A stretch of 64,000 nt of DNA from positions 2,914,001-2,978,000 of the forward strand of contig NC_079232.1 of NCBI RefSeq assembly GCF_028502605.1, written 5' to 3'. This document shows, piece by piece, positions 46,635-57,585 of the stretch (positions within the stretch are counted from its first letter, which is position 1; the number at the start of each line of letters is the position of its first letter). The notes beneath the pieces are model-generated. The model was not told the origin of the DNA, did not search any database, and saw only the letters and a program-made list of their open reading frames with translations. A program made the translations under genes and the position numbers. This DNA is from Trichoderma breve. Its lineage: Eukaryota > Ascomycota > Sordariomycetes > Hypocreales > Hypocreaceae.

Positions 46635-47983
46635 ATGGTCCGAAACATTGTCGTCCTGGGAGGCAACTCCCACCCGCAGATGACGGAAAACGTCTGCAAC
46701 TTCCTTGGCATCCCGGCTTGCGACCGCATCCTGTCAAAGTTCTCTGGTGGCGAGAGTCGCTGCGAGATCAAGGACTCTGTCCGTGGCAAGGATGTCTACA
46801 TCATCCAGTCTGGCTCTGGCCATGTCAACGACAACCTCATCGACCTCTGCATCATGATCTCGGCCTGCAAAATTGGCTCCGCCAAGCGAGTCACCGCCGT
46901 TGTGCCTCTCTTCCCTTACTCGAGGCAGCCTGACTGGCCCTATAACAAAGCCGGCGCTCCTCTATCAAGGTCCTCCGAGTCTTCTTCCAAGAAGGACTAT
47001 ACTTTCGAGAGCGTTCCTCCGACACCGCGGCCTGGCGGACCGCGAAGCGCCGGCCTCTCAAATGGGGTTAATGGCCTCACCGAAAAGCTCTCCAAGAACT
47101 CTGAGAATGGCCATCGAGAAGTTAACGGCGACTCGCTACCAAAGCGATCAGACACCCTCTCCAGCGTTGGCTCTAATGGAGTCTACCCCGACCTCACAAA
47201 ACGAAGCTTTACGACTCACGATTACGAGAACCAGACCAACATCAACGGCTTTCGGCCTAAGCCTGGCTATAAGCAATGGGTGGCCCAGGCCGGCACTCTT
47301 GTTGCTGATCTTCTTACTTGCGCTGGCGCTGATCACATCATTACCATGGACCTCCACGACCCTCAATACCAAGGCTTTTTCGACATTCCCGTCGACAACT
47401 TATACGGCAAATTCCTCCTCCAAAACTATATCCAAACCCATATACCCGATTACAAGGAGGCAGTCATCGTCTCGCCCGACGCAGGTGGTGCAAAGCGAGC
47501 TACCGCTATCGCGGACAGCCTCAACATGGACTTTGCGCTCATTCACAAGGTAATATGACTCCATGATCTTCTTGTTCGAGACTCATTTTTTACCCCCTCT
47601 AGGAACGTCGTCCCATCAAGTTTACAGACCACCGCAACGCCAGCATGATGCTTGTTGGCGACATTGCCAATCGGGTCTGTATCTTGGTCGACGATCTTGC
47701 CGATACGGCCAACACCATCACTCGCGCTGCCAAGCTGCTGAAACGAGAGGGTGCCACTAGAGTTTACGCCCTCATCACCCACGGCGTCTTCAGTGGAGAT
47801 TCCATTGCCCGCGTCAATGCCTCCGCCATTGACAAGGTCGTTGTGACCAACTCGGTCCCGCAGGAGGAGCATCGTCGTCTGTGCCCGAAATTGGAAGTGC
47901 TTGATATTTCGCCAGTCTTTGCTGAGGCCATCCGCCGCGTCCACCACGGCGAGTCTATTAGCGTACTCTTCCAACTGGCCTGA
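46635..47983 (+). CDS. PRS1: Ribose-phosphate pyrophosphokinase, Prs1-type with long insertion
   Basis: Exons are 46635-47549 and 47603-47983 with a 53-nt intron; the product is 431 residues. The enzyme makes PRPP from ribose-5-phosphate and ATP for nucleotide, His and Trp synthesis. The order is: N-terminal [23 protein letters not shown], the catalytic-side FPYSRQ, then an insertion of about 100 residues (109-211; Ser/Asn/Gly-rich, low complexity), then [23 protein letters not shown] with His241. In exon 2 comes the PRPP-binding loop [14 protein letters not shown] (332-345). Ordinary PRPP synthetases are about 320 residues. Yeast Prs1 (427) has a comparable non-homologous insertion, so I assign it to that paralogue type, which works only in a hetero-oligomer. 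Confidence 0.92.
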
Positions 47984-48468
47984 GTTGGACTGGATGGAGA
48001 GGCGCTAATTATGTGTTGATGGATCAGCCATGAATCTCGCGATGGTATCATTGCAGTGCTGATGAGGGAGCTGACGGAGACGGGCTAATCTGCTGGAGCG
48101 GTTGAGATTTCTGAGGGTCACTTGGTCTGGGCTGTCTTTTTTGGTGTTTTGCCTTTTCTACTTCTTCTCCCTCTCCCTCTTTCTCCTCCTCCCTTACTCC
48201 ATGGATATGCCCCTGTGCTCTTGAGCTCGGTTTTAAGAACAAACCTTGAGCCTTCATTGCCACCTGGGGCTATTCATGGAAGAGGTGTGGCCGTTCTCTT
48301 GTTTTTACTGCCAAAAAGTATTCAGCTCTCCCTGCATCTACTCGGTTGGCTGTATAAACGAAACCCCTTGAAATGCCCGACCGGCCTCACACAATATCTC
48401 CGAGAAGATCTAAATGTGAGAAGTAAAGGAGTTTTATTTGCGGTATGAGCTTTGTTTTGGTTTTTTTT

Positions 48469-48503
48469 GACAGGGCTGCGCAGCTAGGCGCGTAGACCCT
48501 GTC
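48469..48503. other. Nested inverted repeat (hairpin)
   Basis: GACAGGG (48469-48475) pairs perfectly with CCCTGTC (48497-48503), and GCGC pairs with GCGC inside the loop. It follows a T8 run, about 490 nt after the PRS1 stop. Its role is unknown. Confidence 0.5.
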
Positions 48504-49629
48504 GCCTACCATTTCACTATGGTATTTTTCTTTTGTTCTTTGCTACACAAATCATCGACAATACTGTCACCGAAGGAGCTGCTAGAGTGCTGTATGTACC
48601 CGTAGCTCTCTTCAAAAATATCTGGGAGGCTGCTTATTTTTCCACCCATCTTGGGCGAATATTGAGAAAAAACCATATAGAAAGTAAAATGGCATCGTAG
48701 ACTTGAGGATTTCCGGGAACGTTTGTGTGCTTTGCGCGCCGCATGTGCTATTTTCATGTCTCGGCGACAAGGAGGGAAAACACATATCGTGTAAATATTT
48801 TTTGGATTCAATTGGCCGTAGGGAGTAAATACCACTTGAAAACCATAACAGAAAAGTACTTATGAAGAAAAAAAAGAATTGAATGAATTGAAAGATAAAC
48901 GCTTTGATTTCTATTATATGTCATGTTGTGTGTATGTATGTGAGGCTGACTCCAGCATCTTTGCATGTGATTGACATGTTTGTGACTTGTGAAGCAGACG
49001 ACAAAGTGAGATGCTCATTGACGCCGCCCTGATTAAATAGATAGCAGTGCGTCCTCTGTCCTCCTAATGGACTGGAAATAGAGAGAGAAATTATCTCCCT
49101 GAGCTGGTTGAATATGTTCATCGTATGTTCTTGTTACGGCTTCAAAAGTTTCTCTTATTGCACACAGATATGTTGGTGGTAACGCGTAAGATATTTTCTC
49201 GCTGAGCATTTGGAGTTGCTACGTCGCCCTTTGATGTCGGATTAAACTGGCCTCCTGAGTGCCTCTTGAAATTGGACCAGTAGTATATCGTTTCACAGCA
49301 TTTTTAACCTCACCCGAGACGGTGAATCTGGGGTAAACCCACCTCCGTGATGGCGCCAATATTCACAGCATTTTTAATCTCTACCAAGACCTTTGCTTCC
49401 AGCCTTTTGGTAAGATTGATTACTATTCCGTGCCAAACACGTGTATACAAACCTTGGTTCAAAGCAAGACAAGACAAGTGGCAGAAAAGAGAAAGTCATC
49501 TAATGTGCATCCATCTATCTCAGCGCAATCTATATGTGTTTGCCTCCTGATTCATCATTCCTCATCACATCATATCCATCTGCTAAACCCATCGCTTTCT
49601 GTCGCTTATCCCCTCCAACAGTCGTAATC

Positions 49630-49632
<3 letters not shown>

Positions 49633-49664
<32 letters not shown>
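49633..49664. repeat. Homopolymer A32
   Basis: Thirty-two uninterrupted A on the plus strand, 21 nt beyond the PARP-E2 stop (poly-T in the sense of that gene). Confidence 0.9.
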
Positions 49665-49666
<2 letters not shown>

Positions 49667-49685
49667 GACAGAGCGCATAGCAAAG

Positions 49686-52600
49686 TTACGCATCACCTTC
49701 AGCTGCCGCAGTTATCCAGCTGCCTCCGATCGTCGCAAGGTCTTCAGGGATCTGCCAGCCATGTAATCTTGCGGCTCGTTGGTAAGCATCGATTGCCTCG
49801 CCGATGCCGTAGTCATTGGTATCATTGGTCCCCTTTGCCGGATCCAATCTTGCTGGACGGTCCCGTTCTACCAATCCCAAGCGGACCTGCAAAATGACCT
49901 TTTCTATCGTCATCGCAGCCGACCAGCCTGAGTTTGTGAGCATCTCGGAACAAATCGCTCCCCCCATCGTGACATGCCCTCCTCCTCCCCGGGAGAATGG
50001 CAGGAATCTTGGCCGTACAACGCGAACAAAAGGCGGGGAGAAGGGAAAGTTGGCACCAAAACGAAATTCAAGCACGATGCTGGTGCACCCCTTCTCTTTC
50101 ATGTCTTTCGCGAGTGGAAGGTCGACTTCGAAGCTGTGCAACTCAACTGTCCAATGGAAGATGTTGCTTATCTTGTCAAAGTCAATATACCACCCGAGAG
50201 ATGCGAGGTCTTCGCGACGTTGAATCTCATGCATTTCCTTGATGGCGCGGTTTAGCGTTTTGAGTGCCGTTGGAGAAGTTGAAGCCCAGCTCGGAGCCGG
50301 GAGCTTGGGGAGAGACTCCAGATCTAGGCTGCCAGGCACAAAGTCAGTCGTGAATCGTGCGACTGAATTCTCATCAGGTAGCCTATGAGCATATGCTGTC
50401 GTATTGAGTTTGTGACTTCTCCTATCTGTTGAAGCAATCGATGAACTTCGGCGCTTAATTGAGCGCCTTACAACATCGTCGGCATGATTCTCTTCAGAAT
50501 CCAGAAGAAATTCGTGATCCGTGTCGCCATGGTCGCTGTCATAGGTTATCTCCGGCGTTTTCAATGATCCACCTGGTTCACGGTCGCTGGCCATGTTTTT
50601 ACTTTGGCCAAGGTGCCGACGGTTAGATGGTAGTGCTGATAAGGGGATCTGAACTTTGACATGGCTTGAAGCACAGAGCGCCCTCGTGGGCTGCTGGGGC
50701 ACGTATCCCGTGCATGTTTCTGTGGGCTTGGTGGGAAATGGCTCTTGGATCGCTTCCACTGTCGGATCTACAGAGACGAATAGGTATCTGCACTGAATCC
50801 ATTCGATTTGATTGACCACGTAGTGAGGTGCTGTTCTCACAAACTCATCGCATCGATTAACGACCTCGCATATGCTGATGGCAGAAAAAGGCTTGAGTAG
50901 GGAATTTGGCCAGTTGGTTTCCTATTGCATAGCAGAAGTCAGTCAAAGCTTCTGGTATGGTTGCCAAAGTGTAGGCATGGACTTACTACAGCATATGGCT
51001 GTTTCCTGCAGTAACCCTGGCTCACTGAAAAATCACTGCTCATATACACCCCATCTCCAAGGGAGCGCCCATTCTGGACAGTGTTGAAGTCGAGACCAGT
51101 TCGTATAATGCTATGCCAATTCTGAAGGCTGCTACCATGCCATGCAAAGATGGTAGGGAATTGTTTCTGTTCTCCTCGAGACTGTGATACGGCCATAATC
51201 TCTTTCATAAAAAGACGTTCTCGTTCTGGAGTCCCCTGTAAGAATCGAAACTGCATCCATTGAGGTTGCAACCCATTCACCTTGTGAGGGTTGGAAGGGT
51301 TGGGAGGGTCGGGAGGGTTGGGAGGCGCCGTGACTTGAGATTGAGGATCACCGGGCTGTTTTTCTGGCTTGAATAGATTCGGTACTGCGTCGTCCTGAAG
51401 AATTAGAGACCTATTCGAGGATATGATCCACTGCAGAAGGGTAAGTGAGTCCTTATCAAGACGACCCCACGAAGGAAGGCGCTGGCTTGGATTATCTAAC
51501 AGATATGTCCTCATGTCTAAAACGGATGGGATTCTGCGTAATATCATAGCCAGAGCGACGGATCGGTCAGTATCGTTAAGATTATCAGTATCACCGGTGT
51601 ACTGAAGAATCGTGACCTCTTTCCATTCCACTTCTGTATTCGAAACCTCTGTAGGCCGTTCGTTTTCCGGTAGAGGCAACACTCCCAACGGTGACGAAAG
51701 TGTCGAGAGGACCTCAAGTGTGTACAAATAGTCCGCAATGTGTGTTACTTTGCAAACGTGTCTTTCGTGATCTAAGTAACAGCATTAGAACCGAGATGTT
51801 GGATTCAACAGATTGTAAAAGGGCGAGTGATGCTTGGGCAGCAGAAAATGGTCAATTACTTACGTCCGTTGACTAGCGATGCCACTGGAATGTCGGCTTC
51901 CTCTCCGATGACTACCATGAGCAAATCACCGACTTTAATCTTTGGGCTCATCCTTGCATGAACATTTGGGTCGAAGCGGATCGTCTTGTTGTAGAAGCAG
52001 GCTTCGGCAACGGTCTGCACTGCCGCTTCACTACCATCTCCAGTGGGGACGCTCTTTAGACCTAGACCGACGGGGAAGTTTCGTAGACTTCTAGGGCTAC
52101 CAAGGGCCGCAGCGAAGAAGCTAATCAGAATGTCAACGACATATGGGTTGCTGACGATCTCGTGCTCAATGCTTGCGCCCAATCCAAGAGTCGTAAACTG
52201 GTAAATGCACAAAGTTTCATGGCAGACGTAAGGTTTGAGAGCCTCGAACTCATCTTCTAGCCTTTTGTGACACACCATACAATATTTTGTACAGCGGGCG
52301 AAGCGGCGAAGTGCAAGTTGCATGGCGGTCACAGGAAGGCTGAAGTTCTCATCTTGATCCAAAGCATAGTCATGGCTTAATGACGGTATTGCATTTTCTG
52401 AAACAAGAGTGTCCACTGTAGCATTCTCGAAAACCGGAGTGTCTGATGTACCATTTTCGCCAGCAACTGCATTCCGAGAAAATTCACCCCTGGCGAGCGA
52501 TCTGAGGCGATCCACAGCCGTGTCCCAGGATAAGCCCTCGCTCCGTCTTAACTTTAACAATGCTAAAAATTCATTATTCATAAGCATGTTGATTGAGTTG

Positions 52601-53601
52601 GACATATAAAGAGGCACAAAGCTTCCACTGGTATCTTTAGCCTTGTTGTTTGAGGTATTCTGGTTATCAAAAACAGCATCAGACACTGTCTTCAAGGCCA
52701 AGCGAGCAGTGTCCGGGGATGGCTTAGGCTTTGAACACTTGCCAAACCGGAACTGAGGCTTCCAGTCGTCGTCGTTTAATAATTCTGAAATAGTCGGATA
52801 GTGTGATGAAAATTTACACAAAAGAACTACATAATCGCGAGGTTCAAGGCCCCATGCTTCTAGAGCATGCTCGGGGATACCAAGTTTGTTTGCTCGGAGA
52901 GAGAGGGAGAAAAACTCAGCCTCGCGAATTGGCCCTCTGGGATAAATTCCCACTGAAATACCTGCTGATCGAGCAATGTTTAAATCTTTCTTTAGACGAG
53001 CGAACGAAAGTGGAGTGCCGCTAGGTTGGTCCAAACGTTGCCTGGCTGAAGTCGTGGAGAGAGAGTACTCGTTCATATGGTCCTCGTATAGTGATTCCAG
53101 CTCTTCCTCATCAAATGAGTCTAACACATCATCCGAGTCGGCATCTGATTCGGGACTTTCATCATCTTCGGCACCGGCCTCTACCTTGAGAAGAAGCTTC
53201 TCTGCAACAACTTTTATGATGGTCTGAACATCCTTATTTGCAAGAGACGCCGACAGACGTTCAGAAAGAGAAGAGACATCGACCATGGAATGTTCGGATT
53301 CTGTGAATATCATGACGCTTGAACTTTTTGGATAGGAATCGACATCTGGCTAGCTTTAACACCCAAAGTTCCAGGGTGGTGGTTGGGAATATTGGCACTT
53401 ACCAAGGACCAAGATTTGGATAACCAGGGATGGTGTATCGTCATTGAGAGACCAGGTAAAGACAACCTCGCCATCTGAGTCTCCTTTTCGAATGTCTGAT
53501 ACTCCATTGATCTCAATCGCTTTAGATGCGGATATATCCTGGTTGAACTGTTTTAGGCCCATGATCGACGAGCTTCTCGAAGGCGCGACGTCTGACGACA
53601 T
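49686..53601 (-). CDS. PARP-catalytic / UBE2Q-like E2 fusion protein
   Basis: Exons are 53403-53601, 51864-53345, 50987-51771 and 49686-50921; introns are 57-92 nt, all GT-AG, and 3702 nt encode 1233 residues. Residues about 25-115 have an RWD/UEV-like pattern, followed by an acidic segment. A Cys-containing central region at about 410-470 (CTKYCMVCHKRLEDEF) precedes the PARP catalytic domain. That domain contains FAWHGSSLQNWHSIIRTGL (His772) and GDGVYMSSDF (Tyr803); the position of the catalytic Glu is His855 (PHYVV), which predicts mono-ADP-ribosylation rather than chain synthesis. The C-terminal domain (about 1040-1200) is E2-like of the UBE2Q type: FPFSPPFVRVVRPRF and then GGAICSEMLTNSGWS, with the presumed ubiquitin-thiolester Cys1146. 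Similar PARP-UBC fusions are known from filamentous ascomycetes; their role is unclear. Start is the first ATG in the open frame. Confidence 0.9.
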
Positions 53602-55436
53602 GCAGCCATAAGAGGTGCGCTCCACTCTGGCGATCGGACCGTCGTCGATGCGATGCGATACAATGGCGAAGCGAAACCACGCTGGTGATGCCGTTGTAAA
53701 TCTGTATTAATGTAGAGATAAAGAAATGTAGAGATGGAGATGGAGAGGCAAGAGAAGTAGAAGAAAGAGAAAAAAAGGATTGAATGCCGTCTGGTTCTGC
53801 GCGTGCTGAGTTTGCGTTTTCAAGAGGTTTGTCGCCGGGCTGGCGGCAAGTGGCGGCAGAAAATTGGAAGGTTGTGCCGGGCGACTCTTGGGGCCTTTTA
53901 TATTCCGACGGTTGGGAGCAAAAGCGAGAAAAGAGAGAGAAAGAAGAAGAAGAACAAAAGCGTCGAAGAGCGTCAGAGAATCACAAACGGGTAGCAGCCA
54001 GTCACCTGTTCGAGCAACTGCATTTGGCCCTACATTAGCACTTTTCCGAGCCCAATGAGAGATGGAAACTGGACGAGGCCGCAAGCCTTGCTCTGGCTTG
54101 ATTGATCAGTACTGGCATGACATTTGACGGAGCGAGAAGCAAAGGCCACATCAATACATTCAATCAAATTAGGCGGCACCATTCCATTACAAAGACAGTT
54201 GAGGGCAAAGTGACCATAGCATAGCTCAGCGCAGCAGCAGAGGGATAAGTAGCACCGGAGTCAGGTACTTACGTGCACCCAATGACCTCAACTATAACAT
54301 CACTAAGTTCAAGGGCCAGTTGAGTTGCTTCTCTGGCGCAGAGGTGCCCACTGAACAGCCTTGGACGTATGCTAGTAGGTATGCTGCCCAACGGCATGCA
54401 GGATCCTTCACTGTTGCGTTTAATCTATCCGGAGGCCGACGAAGAATGAATCATTTGAATGCCGCTTGCTGGCTTGCAGGCTGGCCTGCAGAATCACAAG
54501 TCTGCAGAGTTACAGCAGAATAAATGGGAGGACCGCAGGTGATTCATAGAATGTTGGACGACACGCAGATAAAGTACCACCGAAGTGCCTCCAAGCACCC
54601 AAAAGTTGAATCTCAAGGCTGGGTCAACGAATCATCAATTGGAGAAAGATGGAAATACGAACTCGCCACAGCAGAAACAGAAACAGGGACTCAGCCTTGG
54701 TGGGGTGTCTGGGGCTGTTGCCTGCGATGGGCATGGCTGATGTGATGAATGGATCTCTGGCAGCCTGTGATTCGGTGCATCCAAGTCACGCAGACCTGGT
54801 ACTTTTGGCAGCAGCAACTTCAATGGTACTCGTATCTAAGCAATGTGTTGGTTGCATGTGGTCAAAGTCAACATGGACATGTGAAGTTTGGTGTTTGGGC
54901 ACTAAGGACAAGAACAAGGCTGTCCGGACGATTCATTCTATATCCAGTAGCGCATCTCAGGGTTCTAGGCTCAATACACTTTCGTGTGGCTTCGGCTGCT
55001 TGCCTATCGATGTCTCACAATCAATTGAACCCAAGACTCTGTCACTGATGCTAACGCGGGAGGTACACGGACACCACTGTAACCCCGCTAGGCGGTGGGG
55101 AGGCTCAGCGGAATTTATTTTAGTACGAGCCTTAACTTCAGCGTACCTCGACCCGAACGCGCCGATGCGCCACTTTGACTCTCAGATTCGCGCATTTACA
55201 GTGACATCCTCAAGCCGACGACGACGACAGCTTCGCACAATGGCCTCCACGAGCCGTCGGTACTCACAGTAGCCGGCGATGCTATGCCGTCCAGCCAGTC
55301 AAAACAGTCTCAAACTCCCATTAACACGTCTCAAGACTCAGCCACCTTTGCCACAGCTTGCCGATCTCGCCTCTGCCTGCATTGCATGGCCCTCTTCTAG
55401 ACCAGATGCACGGGACGGATTGTGCAAGCCACCGAT
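53602..55436. promoter_or_regulatory. Divergent upstream region, PARP-E2 / type II membrane protein
   Basis: 1.8 kb between divergent genes. 53.71-53.98 kb is purine-rich on the plus strand (gaaagaagaagaag), i.e. pyrimidine-rich in the direction of the PARP gene, consistent with its promoter and leader. A 207-codon plus-strand frame (54649-55272) has no recognisable features and I do not call it. Confidence 0.45.
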
Positions 55437-57275
55437 ATGCTCAAGCCGTCTACTCGTACGCTTTGGGGCTGGCCGCTCTCTCGGCTTTCCCCTCGTCGCC
55501 TGCCCGCGCTGTTAATCTTGCTGTCTCTTTTTGCGCTCCTCCTGATTGGTAGCCTGACATGGGCTGTTCCAGCCTCACCGGGCCTTTCTGCATACGAGCA
55601 CAACATCTCTCGCCCTCGCCCTCGCCCTAGTGACGCGCCTCCCAAGGAACCTGAAGTCTCCCACCCATCACAATCGCCACAGTCACCAACGCATCAAGAG
55701 AGCAGCGAATACAATGGCTCGTATTGGTTGGCCGACGAGAGAGGGCTCTCGACTCCCTATTCTAGCGCCATCACGCTTGATAATGAGCGGGTACTGCTCC
55801 CTCCGCTAAAGGCCCGACGGCCAATTTATTGTTACTATGATAAGACTATAAAGAAAACAAAAGACGAAAGAGATGCCGAGAAAGAGCTGCTACTGACATG
55901 GCGCCGTGCTTGGTGGGCGCAAGGGTTCCGTCCCGTTATCTTGGGTCCTGCTGAGGCCAAAAGCAATCCCATTTACGAGCAAGTGCGGAAAATGGCAGCA
56001 TCATCTGAGCTGAGAGAAGATCTCATGAAATGGCTCGCTTGGGACACTGTCAATGGAGGCATCTTGTCGGAATTCACTGTCCTCCCCACGGTTCCACGAC
56101 AGGATCCACTGCTACTGCTCCTACGACAAGGAGAATATGCCAACTTGACGAAATGGGCGGATTTGGACGACGCATTTCTCATTGGACAAGAAACCGACGT
56201 TCGATTGGCAATCCAGTCCATTCTGCTGAAAGAAGGTATAGACAAAGTGACAAGCGTCACTGCGGCTCTTTCAGATGATGCCATCACAGTAGACAAGACA
56301 AAAACACCACTTGCTTACTACAGCTCCAAGGCCATTGACAACAAGTATGCCCAAATCATCAGCAAAGGAAACAGGGCGGAAACTCTCCGCAATCTGAACA
56401 AGCTCATCAACTATCACCTTCTAGTTGCCTGGCAGAATACCTTTCCCGATGGCATTGAAGTTGTCAAGCCACACCCTCAGCATGCGACAGCTATGCTGGC
56501 CGGCGCCTTGAAGCTTGCCAAGTCTTTATCCTCTTGTCCTGCGTCTCCAATGCCATCCACATGCCCTCCTAATCTACCCCATTGCTTTCCATGCGTAGCG
56601 TCTCCCATGGCTGTTTCTACCCCTTCTCGCCTTCGCAAGTCTCCTCAGATTTTTACAATCGGCGTTGTCCCGCACCCTTGGTCCTTTGCATTGGTAGATA
56701 ATCTTCGGGAGTCTATCAACGTCACCTGGATCCTAGATTCGCCTCGGGATTCGTGGCTGAGTACCGTCACCCTAGCGTATCTTGGTTCTGGAGTGTCTTC
56801 GAATCGCAGAGTTGTGCGGTTTAAAGAGCTTGTGGCTGACGAGGCTGACTCTATTCACTCCCTGTGGCTTTCGGCAGAGAATGGAGTTCCCAGTGATATG
56901 GACTGGTACTTTGGATTTACGTTGCCTGAAAAGTCCATGAATGATGGGAAATCTCGGAGTCCCGTTCCCGCTGATCGCTTGCCGAAAGAAGATGAGGAGC
57001 CAGACGTGCTCAATGGACCTGTTGCTTCGGACGAAGAGGTTGCCCGTGAGCGAGCTATACTTGACAGAGCCAAGAGTGTCATCATGATGAACAACAAGTC
57101 ATTGAATAACGGGACCAAAGTAAGAGCCTCGCTCGAGGCCTGGAATATGGCCGACACAGAGGCATGGCGGTTTACAAGAGCCTTCAACGCACGACGCTTC
57201 TTGGAGCGTGAAGAGTGGCAGAAGGAGACATTGTCAACGTCCGGAATCGAAAGCAGTCTCAGAGCCCATAACTGA
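55437..57275 (+). CDS. Type II membrane protein, glycosyltransferase-like fold suspected
   Basis: The intronless frame encodes 612 residues from the ATG at 55437; the frame is open a little further upstream but without ATG. A basic N-terminus (RLSPRR) and one hydrophobic helix (22-44, LPALLILLSLFALLLIGSLTW) followed by a Pro/Ser-rich stem give the topology of Golgi or ER enzymes. Several NxS/T sites (for example 56 NIS, 93 NGS) lie on the presumed luminal side. The segment EDLMKWLAWDTVNGGILSEF (about 194-213) recalls the GG(I/L)Y.D.D region of GT32/OCH1-type enzymes. The DxD aspartates are absent, so activity is doubtful. Another block, VARERAILDRAKSVIMMNNK, is helical. I do not recognise a named family; it looks like a conserved fungal protein. 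Confidence 0.75.
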   Translation: MLKPSTRTLWGWPLSRLSPRRLPALLILLSLFALLLIGSLTWAVPASPGLSAYEHNISRPRPRPSDAPPKEPEVSHPSQSPQSPTHQESSEYNGSYWLADERGLSTPYSSAITLDNERVLLPPLKARRPIYCYYDKTIKKTKDERDAEKELLLTWRRAWWAQGFRPVILGPAEAKSNPIYEQVRKMAASSELREDLMKWLAWDTVNGGILSEFTVLPTVPRQDPLLLLLRQGEYANLTKWADLDDAFLIGQETDVRLAIQSILLKEGIDKVTSVTAALSDDAITVDKTKTPLAYYSSKAIDNKYAQIISKGNRAETLRNLNKLINYHLLVAWQNTFPDGIEVVKPHPQHATAMLAGALKLAKSLSSCPASPMPSTCPPNLPHCFPCVASPMAVSTPSRLRKSPQIFTIGVVPHPWSFALVDNLRESINVTWILDSPRDSWLSTVTLAYLGSGVSSNRRVVRFKELVADEADSIHSLWLSAENGVPSDMDWYFGFTLPEKSMNDGKSRSPVPADRLPKEDEEPDVLNGPVASDEEVARERAILDRAKSVIMMNNKSLNNGTKVRASLEAWNMADTEAWRFTRAFNARRFLEREEWQKETLSTSGIESSLRAHN

Positions 57276-57585
57276 GAGCAGGGGCATTGATGAAACGAAG
57301 GCAACGTGAGTTCAAGATGTTGAAATTCTTATTTTTAATCTTCCTGTACATCCCCTTTCTCCCGCTGCCTGTTTTGCATTTGCATTTGCACAGGCAGCCT
57401 TCATGTACATATAATTTTAATCAGTTTCTAAACATGTGGTGAGCAATCCCAATCAATTTTTTTTCTCTTTTTCTTCATTTTCTCTTCACCACAATTGTAG
57501 TAGCCTTTTGGATGTTGAATCCTTATGAGCTACCAGACCTCCTTTTCAATGGCGCAATCACGATTGAATACAGAGGCCGTTAGCA
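57276..57585. other. Short convergent 3' spacer
   Basis: 310 nt between the stops of the membrane protein and the SET-type gene. It contains a palindromic-looking gcatttgcatttgc and T-rich sequence and should hold both 3' UTRs. Confidence 0.5.

Larger units (their letters stand above)
47984..49685. other. Intergenic, convergent 3' ends of PRS1 and the PARP-E2 gene
   Basis: 1.7 kb without a supported gene. It holds a strong small hairpin at 48469-48503, a near-repeat of about 20 bp (49290 and 49359, both containing cacagcatttttaa) and the A32 tract at 49633-49664. Confidence 0.5.

Noticed and set aside
53707..54084. 125-codon minus-strand frame before the PARP-E2 start
   Set aside because: Its end is a pure Leu/Phe low-complexity translation of a pyrimidine-rich leader, so it is probably 5' UTR or promoter.
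54649..55272. 207-codon plus-strand frame upstream of the membrane protein
   Set aside because: No motif, and it lies in the promoter region shared with the PARP-E2 gene. It ends in an Arg/Ser-rich low-complexity tail.
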